A stretch of DNA of 64,000 bases from Ctenosaura bakeri (lineage: Eukaryota > Chordata > Lepidosauria > Squamata > Iguanidae), in assembly GCA_948474755.1 (NCBI GenBank), contig CAOLHI010000058.1, forward strand, positions 806,001 through 870,000, read 5' to 3'. Below the pieces are notes generated by a model. That model was not told the origin of the DNA. It ran no database searches and saw only the letters and a list, made by a program, of their open reading frames with translations. Within the stretch, counting starts at the first letter, position 1; each line of letters begins with the position of its first letter. Position numbers and translations under genes: made by a program. Shown in pieces: positions 44,516 through 55,795 of this stretch.

Positions 44516-47018
44516 TTCTATATAGTCTCTTTATTTGCTTATGAGGCATTTGTATTCTTTCTAATGTCATTGCAGGTAGACATTGTAAAATTAACAAACA
44601 ACAATAATATAAAGAACTCCTTTTTGCATGCACTATAGTGGTTGCATTGATAAAAATCAGATAGCTAATGAACTACCTTTTCTTTACAGCTAGACTTCAC
44701 CAATAAGCAAGTGTGGGTGTTTAACATCCTTGCTTAATTCAGAGGTAACCTTTTGTGAACACCAAGAGTAGAATACTCAACTTCAATTAAGTTAGACCTC
44801 TTTGCTTCATGAGACATCACATTCACCTTCTGAAATGGCTAGAAAGGCATGGTTTAATAGCAGCCCCAATTGCTTCTATCAAACAGGGAGAAGGTTGACA
44901 GTGAAGCATATATAGGTTGGCTGTTAATGGCTTTCATACACTTTGCCTTATTAAGTGATCACCATTTGAAGGCCTCTGCCTAACCCTACACTGGAAGACT
45001 GATTAAAAATTACCCTGACTTTGCCTTTCATGCTAATTTAGATTTATGGGCATGCCAACTTAAGGAATCAGTCTGTCTCATCAAACTGAAAAGTATGAGT
45101 TTCTTCTTCTTTCCTCCAGAATAAGATGTTTTATTCATTGGCAAAATTCCCAGTTCAACAATATGATGAGAATAAATTATGTACATTTGCATGGCACTTT
45201 TGTGGGTTCCTAATTAAGAAATGGCACCACATCATCCAAGCATTTTATTTAGTGAGTGATGGGACAAATTCATTAACCCCTATAAATCCCAAAATTTAGC
45301 AAGAAGGATGTATTTATGATTGCTGTTAATTTTTCTCCATTGTGTTAGAAAACCTTTCACCTTACAATATTGATTAAGAGCAAAGAGTGCATAAATCACA
45401 CTTCCTTTACAGGTACAGCTGCTGGTTTGACAATTTTAGTATTGCATGATTAAGGTGGGGTTGGTTTGTTTTAGCATTTCCTACAGTAGCAAAACAGTAG
45501 AGTCACTTGTGTGAATGTTGTATCCTTAAGTGAAGGACAATACAAGAAAACCTGATTCTGTTAATGACTTATTTTGTTAGGATGAGGTGTGGTAGGAAAA
45601 CAGTGTGTGTAACTTAATCATACCATTGACATGTATCTCCTGCTTTATTATGATTCCTTCACAATCTGAAAGTTCTACAGACATGAGCAGAATTCTCCTG
45701 TAAACCTTGACACTCAACATGGCAGGAGTCAGGGAACTGAGGGTGGGCAGACACTCATGGGATACTGAGAATACATGTTTTAGTCCTCATGTATTTGGCA
45801 GAACACATAAATAGACTTATTCAAAGCATAGATAAATTACTTTTTGAAGAATGCCTAGAATCCTTCAGTCAGCATAACCAGTAGCCATGCTAGCTGTGGA
45901 ATTCTGAGAGTTGCAGTCTAATGAAGTAACATTCCCAGTCTCTGAGACTATTAACTGCTGTTGCTTACCCTTTGCTTCTTTCAAAGTTGAGCCCAAGTCA
46001 TTTTTCTTTCACAAGTGGTACTCAACTTATATATTAGCACAACTGAAAAATGGTTGATTACATTTCCTTCTTCTGAAAAGTATGCTAATTCTTGTCAGCA
46101 CATTCCTTCCTTCTTTTATTCTGTCTCTCATTCTCTTACATTTTCTTCCCTCTCATTTGTGTGTGTATGCATGCATTTAAATATATTCAAAGATAACTGT
46201 ATCTAGAAAGTAGATACAGATTTTTCTGGCATTTATATGGTAGGTGGCCTTGAAATTGCTGAAATTAAAAAAAGTGAAGAAAGCAACTTTAAAATAGTTG
46301 ATGATGGTTCATGTGCATTAGCTATTCCGAAGCCCCTTACGTTTTACTACCAAAAGCAAAACAAGGCAAGAAAATAGTATGCACAGAAGGATTCTTGTTC
46401 TCCCCATCCAAGAAAAGTAAAAATATGTTTTAATTAAATCCAGTATCTGAACTGACACTGAGATCCTGCTATTTTCAGTAATGAAAGCATTTTCTTCCCG
46501 AAAAATGCAGATGATGTTAAAATGGCAAGAAAGCACCCAGTGCATATTCAAATTAGAAACAAACAGACAGACCAAGCCAAAGATGAAACCGTACTGTTTT
46601 GCACTTATTAATGCAAGCTGTCATGGTACTGGATTGGTTCCTCCTCCCTTCCTGAGACTTTTCTCCAAATGGAAGGTAAGCGAGTGTCTCATTATTCAAA
46701 TTAATGCAAGCTATCTGGCAGCTAAGTCTCAACAAACAATCAAAATATTTATTACGGATTTTAATATGGAGAAAAGGTCAAATACATAATTTCCTATTCA
46801 CAAATAATATCTGACATATGATCCCAAAAAGGCAGTGTCCAACAAATGAGGAAGAAATGATTAAAAGAAGAAAAAAAAAGAAAAGAAAAAGCTAACAGGA
46901 AAAGAGTATCTTCCTGAATATTTATTGTAATGTCCACAATTTACTCATTTATCTAAAGTATATCTATTAAAATTATAGTTTCATCACAAAAAACAGGTTT
47001 GTGTAGTGAGTAGAGCAG
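44516..47018. other. Intergenic with a small family G fragment
   Basis: At 45880-45926 'gccatgctagctgtggaatt' is a family G arm. The rest is AT-rich without recognised features. An A/G-rich run lies at 46860-46895. Confidence 0.45.
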
Positions 47019-47147
47019 TTTAGGGAAGGGCATTTAGAATTCTAAGCCAGAGAGCTCTTTGGCCTCAGTAAACTACAAACCCCAGGATTCCACAGGATGT
47101 TGAAAGTAGAATAATAGTACTATAAGAGTGTAGTGCAGAAATGGTCT
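47019..47147 (-). mobile_element. Short DNA transposon, family F, truncated
   Basis: 'tagggaagggcatttagaat', 'tctttggcctcagtaaacta' and 'gattccacaggatgttgaaa' lead to the terminus 'gtgtagtgcagaaatgg'. This corresponds to half of the complete copy at 32023-32213. Confidence 0.75.
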
Positions 47148-47159
47148 AAGACAGGAATT

Positions 47160-47388
47160 GTGTTGTTGTGCAACTTTGTCTCTGACTTATGCCAGCCCTA
47201 AGGCAAAACTATTACAGGGTTTTCATGGCAAGACTTGTTTGGGCAAGGGTGGTTGCCTTTGCTTTCCTTGAGGCTTAGAGAGTGTGATTTGCCAAAGGTC
47301 ACCCAGTGGGTTTCTATGGTTGAGCAAGGACTTAGACCCTTGTCCTCAGAGTTGTAGTTCAGTGCTCAAACCACTACATCTTGATGGA
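47160..47388 (-). mobile_element. tRNA-derived SINE, Sauria type, antisense
   Basis: The + strand shows the complementary blocks 'cagccctaaggcaaaactat', 'tacagggttttcatggcaag' and 'ttgccaaaggtcacccagtg'. It ends with the head 'cagtgctcaaaccactacat'. The copy is near full length. Confidence 0.9.
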
Positions 47389-47875
47389 TCCTTCAGATAG
47401 GATAGCTAATGTTGTGAACTCTTTGGAGGAAGGGATTTGAGTACAGGGGGAAGAACACATAACCAATTCCCACTGCTCAACAACCAGGCATGCTGCTATT
47501 CAAGCTGCCTGCCAGACTGCCTCCTTGGCAGTGGGAGCTTCTGCTGTGAGAACTGAAAAAAGTGCTTCAGCTGTATGTTTTGTTTTCTCTTCTGCGCACA
47601 TATCCCATCTGTGGGCTTCTAGTCAGTGCTGTCAAGGTGGATTAAAGGATGCAAAGAACAATCCCAATTTTAAGAATTTAGAATACTAGCAAATTTTCTT
47701 GTCCTTTCCAAGAAAAGATGTCTCAGCATATCAAGAAAGCCAATCAATAAAGTGGATAACTGCTATGGTATTTCTTAAATTTCAGGACATTAACAACAAA
47801 ATCATATGTACATATGTGCTCACACATGTACAAAACACTCTAAAAATGTTTTGGACCCAAGCCAGTATGACAGTT
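47389..47875. other. Intergenic, no recognisable feature
   Basis: Nothing identified. Confidence 0.4.
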
Positions 47876-47878
47876 TAA

Positions 47879-48078
47879 GTCAGTCGCGTATGGGCAGGGG
47901 GACGATTTGCCCCAGGCAGAAATGTTTCTGGGGCATCCTGGCCCATAGCCACACTTCTGCATACCCTGGCCATGCCCCATGCCTCACAGCCATGCCCTCA
48001 CACACAGTGGCCACACCCCTCGCATTGTAGTTACACACTCTCCTGCCCCCTCCTCCACACACTCCAAGCTCTGCCACC
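47879..48078. repeat. Unclassified C-rich repeat, family D, copy 1
   Basis: 'gggggacgatttgcccc', 'ctggggcatcctggcccata', 'gccacac', 'cacacagtggccacacccct' and a C-rich end 'cctgccccctcctccacaca' recur in the same order at 62024-62185. The repeated 'catggcc/cacacc' words make it internally repetitive. Confidence 0.7.
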
Positions 48079-48250
48079 AGTTTGAGTGAGATTGTGATCT
48101 ATCAGGGTCAGGATTAGGAGTCTGTCAGAGTTATGAATGGATGTTAGGACAGTTAGAGTCAGAGATAGACAAGAGTCAGGGCTAGAGTTGGTTAGAATAT
48201 GAGTGAGAGAAGGGGTGAGAGAAGTGAGTTTGAGTAGTGCTGGGATTTAG
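48079..48250 (+). repeat. Cryptic tandem of GTCAGGGTTAGAG-like words
   Basis: Degenerate iterations such as 'gggtcaggattaggag', 'gacagttagagtcagaga' and 'gtcagggctagag' run through the stretch without a fixed period. Confidence 0.5.
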
Positions 48251-48399
48251 GTGCATTAAATAAGTAATCTCTGATGTCGTGTTTCAATTTCTGTTTATTT
48301 ATTTATTGTATTATATACTTGAGCCTCAGAGAATGTTGCATAAGAAATATTAGTGGAATGCTCACAGTTGATGGCAGCCAAAGGATTAACAGAAAAACC

Positions 48400-48401
48400 T
48401 T

Positions 48402-48434
<33 letters not shown>

Positions 48435-48490
48435 TCCTAAAATGCTCAAAAATCCAGTAATCTTTAGCAGTGTGTGTGTGTATGTGTGGG
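48400..48490 (+). repeat. (CT)n(CA)n and, 35 bp later, (TG)n
   Basis: CT at 48401-48419, CA at 48419-48434 and a TG run at about 48470-48488. The CA and TG tracts are inverted and could pair. Confidence 0.9.
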
Positions 48491-49006
48491 AAATTTCTGA
48501 ACCTTTTTATTTGTTCTTGGGTGTAATAATGAAAAATATGGAGAGGTACATCCTTACTCAGTCCAGAGAGAGTTCCTGGTACTTACCATTTCATAGAAAT
48601 CTATGTGACAATTTAATAATAACTGATATTACTTGAATATTGAATGACTTGAATATTGTGGCAGCTCTCGCAGCATATACCCTTCCCACATCAACCTGAT
48701 GCAACATCAGAAGCCCTGGACCAAATAGGTTGATTCCATGAAACAGCTAATCTCCTGCAGATATTCTTCTGTTTTGAGAAAATGTGACTACTGTAGTGGG
48801 GAAATTAGTCACATTGTATACTCCCACCATGTGTTTAGTGACTTCTTTGATGGTAACAGTTCTCACTAATGCTCAGGAAATTACTTTTTAAAGTAGCAAT
48901 TAGTTCCAGATATAATTTAATGTTCTCCAAGCTAGTAAATTACTGTCACAGTTACAATGGAAAACAATAACTTTCCTTCCAGACCCAGATGTAGCCCTGT
49001 TGAACC
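48491..49006. other. Intergenic, no recognisable feature
   Basis: Nothing identified. Confidence 0.4.
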
Positions 49007-49009
49007 TAA

Positions 49010-49476
49010 GGACTTTTCTGCACAGGCCTATTAAAACAGTGCAGAGCGACCTCCAAAGGAGGTCTTCTGCACTGTGGAGTGGACTAGAGTGGACTACTTT
49101 TCATAGTTCCGCACCTCAGTCTGCTAAGGAGCGACCAGAACTGGTCACGCAGCGTGCTTTTTAAAAACCTCTTTTAAGAGGTTTTTAAAAAGTACAGAGC
49201 ATGCGACCCCGTGTCGCTCCATCCCTTTGCTCTGGTGCAGATTTGCAGGCACGCACTAGTGTGTGCCTACAGATCTGCCGGGGGTGGGCTTTAGGCTGGT
49301 GAGCTTCTCTGGTTGGTGGAGAGCCTCCACCAACCAGAAGCTGCCATTTTGGACACCGGAGCAGTGTGGAGCAAGGAGCTCGCACTGCTCCTCGTCCCAA
49401 CGGACTTGCCCGGACCCACCAAAAAGCCGGTGAGTAGTGGCAGAGAGCATTTCCCTCGCTGCATGCGGAAAGGGCC
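49010..49476 (+). mobile_element. Harbinger-like MITE, GC-rich family H, copy 3
   Basis: The left terminus GGACTTTTCTGCA and right terminus TGCGGAAAGGGCC are flanked by a perfect TAA duplication (49007-49009 and 49477-49479). The interior matches 35411-35788 inverted and 40912-41432 direct. A perfect 17-bp inverted repeat with a 2-nt loop lies at 49157-49192. Minus-strand frames of 66-98 codons are incidental. Confidence 0.92.
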
Positions 49477-49479
49477 TAA

Positions 49480-52150
49480 GGCAAATGACAAAATTTGGTA
49501 ATGCTTTCCTTAGATTAATCAAAAAGATGCCCAAATATGTGCAAGTTAGCAAGGCTTCCAGATCCCTTCCTTAGGCTAAGATATCCCAAAATAACCTGTC
49601 TGCTTCCTCTGACTGCTTTTTTATAACTCTGAATAAGGTACCTGGATGTTTTGAAAGTTTGTACAGATTTTGGTGCCATTTATGTTGGCCCAATAAAGGT
49701 ATTTATTCTCCTTTTTATGAATAGTAATTGCATGCTTTTTCCTTTCTTTTAAAAAAAGGGGGCCTACAAATGCTACAAGCCACTAGCCAGTGGTAGAAAA
49801 CATGTTCTCCAGTCTATCACATCATTTCAACACTAATAACAGAGTATGAAGCACAGCAAAAATCAGGTTCTGTACCATGAGTTGTTTTTCCTTCATTATT
49901 TTATAGGACTATATCCCAGTAACTAAAAGCCACTAAATGCTACAGTTCTGCCACAAAAGGAGTTAATTCATCCCTTGCTAAATTACTGTCATAATATAAT
50001 TACACATTATAATACATAAATGTGAAATGATAAATGAGGATGGGAAATTTAAGTGGTTCCAGAAGACAATTTTGTATCAGTAGAATTCTCCAGGTGATAC
50101 ATGAACTGCTAGAAATGTCCTAAACCCTGGGGCAGGGGGACTAAATCTTGAAGCTGTTGGAATCCAACAGCCAGTACAGTGCAATCCTCTCTGTATCCTT
50201 TGTTCTTTGAAGGTCATGTCTATACCCTGTGCAGGTATTTAAAAGTCCAGAAGAAGAAAAATTAGAAATAATGAAGATGCAGTTTGCATTCCAGTGTATG
50301 CTATAATAACTAAAAATACCTCACTGTTGTCAGATAACTGAAAGACCTAAATCCTTATTTGTCATTCATGAAACTCAGTGTGCAATTATACTCTAGAGGA
50401 CTTAAATGCTACACCATCTATGGCAAACCTACAGATGTATAAGAGGAGAGGGGGAACTGTCGGTATTGTTATACAAAAGAGGAAAATTAGTCAATTGTCT
50501 CTTTTTGTAACTGAAATTTAGCTTAGATGTATCCACAATGGCTTGATACACTTCTGCACTGCAAAGTGAATAAAAAACACTATTTGAAATGGAAATAAAG
50601 AGTTGAAAATAACCAAAAATAATCACTGCTAGACTAAAATATTTTAGTACCTCAGACAAAACTTGCATTGATGCTACACATAAGAAGCATAAAACACTAG
50701 AGTATATCATAGACTATTGTACTTGTTGAAAGGCATTTCAAAAGGTTTCATCAGAAGCAGGCAACCACATTCTGACCAATGGTAGGGCCAATCTGAAAAT
50801 AACCCTAACCATGAATGTTATTAAAATAAAAATGTAATATAATTTTAAGATTATCCTTCACAGCCAGCTATATTGTTAGACAAAGTGAGACAACTGCCTC
50901 AGGTGGCAGATGGACGGAATTAACAGTGGCAGCTCACCGGTTGTTCATTATTGGGTCACTAGGCTTCCATCTGTATCCTAGAACAGTCATGTGGGTTGTA
51001 CCACCTGTTCTGTATACCTTAAAATATTCTGCTGCCCTCAGATGCCATGAAGAACCATATCCAAATGCTGATCTATGGTTCAACTGCTAATCCAGTCTGT
51101 TTCTGTACATGGAATGGAGGTGAGTGCAGGATCTGAGCAGGGTGGTTGATGACTATCTTAGAGGTCTCATAGGGTCACCAACTTTTCTTTTTAAAAACAA
51201 CATCTAGATGGCAGTGTTGCTTGCTGCTGCTTTTGCTTTTAGTAGAAGAAAAGCAAAACTTTTGAAGGTTTTTCAACTTCAAATATTTTATCTGTCAAAA
51301 ATTAGTGCTGTTATGGCTATATGAGATGGGTAGGGGGAGTGTGGATCTGTTAAGAGAACTTTTGATATTTTTCTAGAGTTCTTAGGATTGTAAATACTGT
51401 ATTTAAAAGATCAATACTAACTCTTATGTGCATATAGGGAAAAGCAGATATTAGGCAGAAGAATTAGAATTGTTTTTCTTGATGTTTGACTTTCATTTTA
51501 AAATATCCATCTGCAGTGGATGGTTCTGAATTTGGTGGGAGTTGTACATATTGTGGGAAAGCAGAAGTTTGTTTTGTTTTATTTCTATTTGCCTTTCCTT
51601 TGCAAAACATGGGCTATCACGTATAGTTCATTCACTGCCCATTTTATATTTCAGTACCTTTGAAACATAGCTTAGATTGAGAGATAGTGACTTTGTCCCA
51701 GGCTACTTGATGAAACAGCACAGATTTGAACTTAAGTACCTGTCTCTCTTTCTGATTGCACACTAAATGCTACACTTCTCTATGGAAGAGAAGAGTTTTG
51801 TTATTGTTGTTTAAACCCTTAGTATTGGCTCTTTTCTTGCAACGGCTTCCAAAGCAAGCAGATAGGATAAGTTTGCTCTTTCTTTGTTTACTTGTTCCTG
51901 ACTGGTTGGTATTCTGGAGCATTTGCTTTGCAAAACCTCCCACACTTAATCTCTGCCATCTTCAGCTAAAGACTGGGAAAGATTCCTGCCTGAATCCTTG
52001 GAACACTGGTGCCATATATCACTAGCTGCCATATATTGCTAGCAGTACTGAGCTAGGTGAAACAAGTAAGTATAAGGCAAGTTCCTATGTTCCTTTGTTC
52101 CTGTGATTTCCCTCTCCTGGAGATTTTTTTTAAAAGAAAATGTCATGTTT
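49480..52150. other. Intergenic, no recognisable feature
   Basis: Long AT-rich stretch with no gene or clear repeat. A weak family G-like fragment lies at about 50150-50190. Confidence 0.45.
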
Positions 52151-52153
52151 TCG

Positions 52154-52414
52154 TGACCCTCTCCTGTGTCATACAGTCCCAGTCCCAGCAGTGTGCTTGC
52201 TGGAATGGGAGTGCTTCCAGCCCTTCTGCATGGCCAGTTGCAACTGCAGCTCATGTGACTCGGGATCATTGATGGAGTTTCTTTGTCAGTGATATAGCCT
52301 GTGATCATGCCAGTTGGCAACGCAAGAAGAGCAGGACATCATATGGAAGAATTAGCAATGTCCCACTCCTCTTGTGTCCCCATGCCAGGATGCCATTGTC
52401 ATGTGGAAAGGGCC
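52154..52414 (+). mobile_element. Harbinger-like MITE, family E/H type (approximate)
   Basis: The right end CATGTGGAAAGGGCC is clear. The left end TGACCCTCTCCTGTGTCA at about 52154 is a weak inverted partner. The interior is GC-richer than the surroundings and palindromic in parts. Confidence 0.45.
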
Positions 52415-53632
52415 TAGCTCATACTGGCAATACAAAAGTGGTACACTAAAGTGGCCCTTCTTCAACTTTGTCCTAAGTATATTCAGTCCAAATGAAGTCC
52501 CATTTTGTTCCATAGGGCTTAAGTCCCAATGCTTTGTGTGGGGCTATTCAGGAGGAGATGTGTTGAGGACTACAGTTGTAATGTAATTCATTCAGGACTG
52601 GAAATAATGGAATGGTGCAGCTGGAATTCTAAACAGTGAGAAATCCATACAGTAACAGCTTGTTTCAGATTCCACTTCCTAATTTAATAACTTAGATGAA
52701 GCTGTTGACATCCAAATAGTTTTGGCAAGGAAAAGGCACACCTCTGCAAAATCTGCCACAGAGCTAGATTATCCAAACAACCAAAGAAAGAAGCACTACC
52801 TGTGTGGCTTTAGCAAGAGTTAGATGGGCAGACATCAGCAAATGAAGCTTTTTACAGCACAGAAGTAAATATTATCACCTGCACAGCAAGCTGTTGATAA
52901 AGGTATAGTTGAACAGTTGGCAGCCTGACAACTTAGAGCCATCTCATTTCTATTCAGGCAGATTTAAGCTATCCCACTACTTTTGGGATGAAAGCCAATC
53001 CATTACTTTAAAAGTGGAAATGGACATTTTTCCTTGCCCTAGGTTAACTTGTAGACCTGTGTGAATTAACCAGACAGTTCAAAAGACTGGCCTTCTCCCT
53101 TCCCCTGCTCCAGTGGCTGAAGCCCCAAACCCATCAGATCATCAGCTGAGCTAATGTATCAAGTCTTAAGCCTTGGGACACAAGAAACAATTTTTTTGAA
53201 GTACCTTTTTTTTCCAACTCTAAAAATACTTATGGTGGCCACTTATGAATCACCAGAAAAGAGGAAATGTATCATCAAAAGAGATATTCCAATTAATATG
53301 CATAAATGCAAACTAGAAATTACTCCATTTAAAATAGAACTAAAATGCATCTCACCAGACAGTCACTGGGTGATCTATGCACTTACTTATTCTGCTGTTC
53401 AGTTGCTAACTATTGATAAGCAATGTCAAAGCTTCTCTACTCCTTTCTTACTACTTTCTTTTTAAAAACTTTAAATAGGACCTGGACTGAAGAGGCCTTT
53501 AAATTGAGGACATCAGTAAAACAATAAAATGTAACAGTAAAATCAAGCAGACTCTGGAGAACTTGACAGCGTTACTGCCTCCGTCACCATCAAACTGAGA
53601 ACATCTTCAGAGTCTGTCCTTCTCTAAAGTGG
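52415..53632. other. Intergenic, no recognisable feature
   Basis: The 103-codon frame at 53154-53465 has no recognisable domain. Nothing else was identified. Confidence 0.45.
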
Positions 53633-53635
53633 CTA

Positions 53636-54041
53636 GGCTCTTTCCTCATGATGAGACTCAGCAATATCCTTTCACTGCAGCCCCAACAGAAGGAAAATTG
53701 TGCCAGGAATGCTCCCCTTCTCACCTCACCCAGTCACTGTGGAAGGGAGCACTCTGGCCTTGCCTCTTCCCTTTGGCAGTGCAGCCAGGCATTTGCCATT
53801 GCTGTGCTGGGGAGAGAGGCATCACTAGTACATTTCCACCCTTCGCATGGCCGGGAAAGGTGGCAGCATAGCACGATGATATGTATAAAATGGATTTTTC
53901 CCATTATACAAATACTGTGTTTGCATGATGTGCAGGGACAAGATGGTGGCAGGACTGTGATGATGTCATGCAGAAGCACGACCAGTGGAGCACTGACATC
54001 ATGTCCCGACTGCGGGGCAGCCATGCAGTGCTGAAAGGGCC
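53636..54041 (+). mobile_element. Harbinger-like MITE, family E, full copy
   Basis: The left end is GGCTCTTTCCTCATGATG and the right end CATGCAGTGCTGAAAGGGCC. The flanks are 'cta' and 'ata', a degraded three-base duplication. The interior 'aggactgtgatgatgtcatg' recurs at 39527-39699 and, inverted, at 6285-6702. Overlapping frames of 80, 128 and 96 codons are not recognisable proteins. Confidence 0.7.
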
Positions 54042-54080
54042 ATAGAGTTTATCCCATTGAAGCGACAGCTTAGGTCCAAC

Positions 54081-54120
54081 TGAAATGAACTGAAATGAAC
54101 TAAAAGGAACTGAAACGGAA
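54081..54120 (+). repeat. Four 10-bp tandem units (TGAAATGAAC-like)
   Basis: Two identical TGAAATGAAC units are followed by TAAAAGGAAC and TGAAACGGAA in exact 10-bp register. Confidence 0.85.
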
Positions 54121-54198
54121 TCCCATCATCTTTAAGCATTATGTGGCCACAGTCCTATTGCTAATCCCAACTGTAGCAGATCAGTGAGATTTACATAT

Positions 54199-54311
54199 AG
54201 AATCATAGAATCATAGAGTTGGAAGAGACCACAAGGGCCGTCCAGTCCAACCCCCTGCCACGCAGGAACACATATTAAAGCATTCCCAACAGATGGCCAT
54301 CCAGCCTCTGC
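54199..54311 (-). mobile_element. CR1 LINE 3' terminus, antisense, first part
   Basis: It begins 'agaatcatagaatcataga' and 'gttggaagagaccacaaggg' and runs through 'gtccagtccaaccccctgcc' to 'agatggccatccagcctctg'. This is the complement of the CR1 3' UTR and the end of ORF2. It stops at the LTR-A insertion at 54312 and resumes at 55222. Confidence 0.95.
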
Positions 54312-55221
54312 TGTTACTGGAGTTGCTAGCCCGGACTTGTGGGATATAAGATATCAATTTGATATCAATAATTCAGCCTACTTTACCCATTCCTCTCCAC
54401 GTGCTGTGAGGTCCCCCGGACAAGCTCGCAGACAGGTCCGGCCACTAATCTCTGTAATATTACAAACAAATACAGGCAGGCCAGAAATAGCCGTCCCACC
54501 GCTTCAGGAGACCTCAAAGGCAAGTACTCTATTATGTATGCATGCTACTTACAGAGAACTCCCTGCCCCGAGCAGGCAGCTTGATTAGACGGATCCTCAT
54601 CTGTCAAGCACTCTGCGTTTGCATACTGTCTACTCTATTGATAATTTGGACTTAACTCAATCATGCTAAATTCTGACCTTTCGGAGGCTTTGTCTCCAGC
54701 CCAAAACTCATTGTTTTCCCCAAGTACGGACTAGCCTACAGCCACATCTTCCCCTATAAGAACCCCTGGTTTTGAGAGCTTCTTCGGATTGCTCCCGACT
54801 TCCATCCTACCTTGCTACCTCTTTGCTTGGCGAGCCTTCCCCTCAGTCCCACATACAGAGAACTCCATACCTCTGAACTTCTGCTGCAGACTACCTGGGC
54901 TTCAGGACAGGTGTAGTATTGCCCAAACCAACAACTCCTCTAAAAATCCCTCTATCCTACTCCAACCTTTATTTCTCTAGTTATCTGAATGAGTGTGCTG
55001 CATACTCTGTTTGACTGTATTTTAATAAAAACAATTATTATTATTTTACATCTGTTTGCTCCTTGACTCGGCCTGACTCCATAGACATTGGATAAAACGT
55101 CTCGCTCCGTTGCCCTGCCTCTCATATTGCTAGCTTGTGCTCTTTGACTATTTTCCCCAACTTGTATAATTTGGAGCGCATTTAGGTGTTCCTCCTAGGT
55201 CCCCCAGAAATCAGTGTAACA
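54312..55221 (+). mobile_element. Solo LTR, family LTR-A, copy 4, inserted in CR1
   Basis: It runs from TGTTACTGGAG to GTGTAACA, with a perfect duplication CTGC at 54308-54311 and 55222-55225. The palindrome GATATCAATTTGATATCAA is at 54350-54368, a TATA-like TATAAG at about 54755 and AATAAA at about 55024. It is the closest relative of 28609-29488. It sits inside a minus-strand CR1 whose two halves are exactly contiguous once the LTR and one CTGC are removed, so the LTR is younger than the CR1. Confidence 0.96.
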
Positions 55222-55503
55222 CTGCTTAAAAACCACCAAAGAAGGAGACTCACCACACTCTTGAGTCAGCATGTTCTACTGTCGAACAGCTCTGACCATC
55301 AGGAAGTTCTTCCTGAGGTTCAGGTGGAATTTCCTTTCCTGCAGCTTGAATCCATTGCTCCTTGTCCTAGTCTCCAGAACAGCAGAAAACAAGCCCGCTC
55401 CCTCCTTGACATGACATACCTTCAGATATTTAAACATGGCTATCACGTACCCTCTTAACCTTCTGTTATGCAGACTAAACATACCCAGCTCCCTAAGCTG
55501 TGT
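55222..55503 (-). mobile_element. CR1 LINE 3' end, antisense, second part
   Basis: Complement of CR1 coding sequence: 'gctctgaccatcaggaagtt', 'cttcctgaggttcaggtgga', 'cttgaatccattgctccttg' and 'cagactaaacatacccagct'. With 54199-54311 it forms one 5'-truncated CR1 copy. Confidence 0.95.
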
Positions 55504-55505
55504 TG

Positions 55506-55706
55506 ACTTATTATCGTTATGTGCCTTCAAGTCATTTCTGACTTATGGCAACCCTAAGGCCAAACTATCGTGGGGTTTCTGGGATTGAGAGTGTATGATA
55601 TGTCCAGGGTTGCCCTTTGGGTTTCCAGGGCCAAACAGGGAATCGAACTCTGGTCTCCTTGGTCATAGTCTAATGATCAAATTATTACACCACGCTGGCT
55701 CTCATG
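55506..55706 (-). mobile_element. tRNA-derived SINE, Sauria type, antisense
   Basis: The + strand shows 'gtgccttcaagtcatttctg', 'acttatggcaaccctaaggc', 'gggaatcgaactctggtctc' (B-box complement) and 'ttacaccacgctggctctc' (head). It is missing part of the middle. Confidence 0.9.
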
Positions 55707-55715
55707 TGTTGACTT

Positions 55716-55795
55716 GGGCCATTTCTGCACTAGACTGTTACAGTGCTATTATTCCACTTTCAACCTCCTAGGGAATCCTGGGGTTTGCAGTTTTG
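55716..55795 (+). mobile_element. Short DNA transposon, family F, left half
   Basis: The terminus GGGCCATTTCTGCACTAG is followed by 'gttacagtgctattattcca' and 'gaatcctggggtttgcagtt', after which homology stops. Confidence 0.75.

Noticed and set aside
48079..48250. Interstitial telomeric repeat
   Set aside because: Words resemble TTAGGG loosely, but there are no consecutive TTAGGG units. It is a degenerate purine-rich tract.
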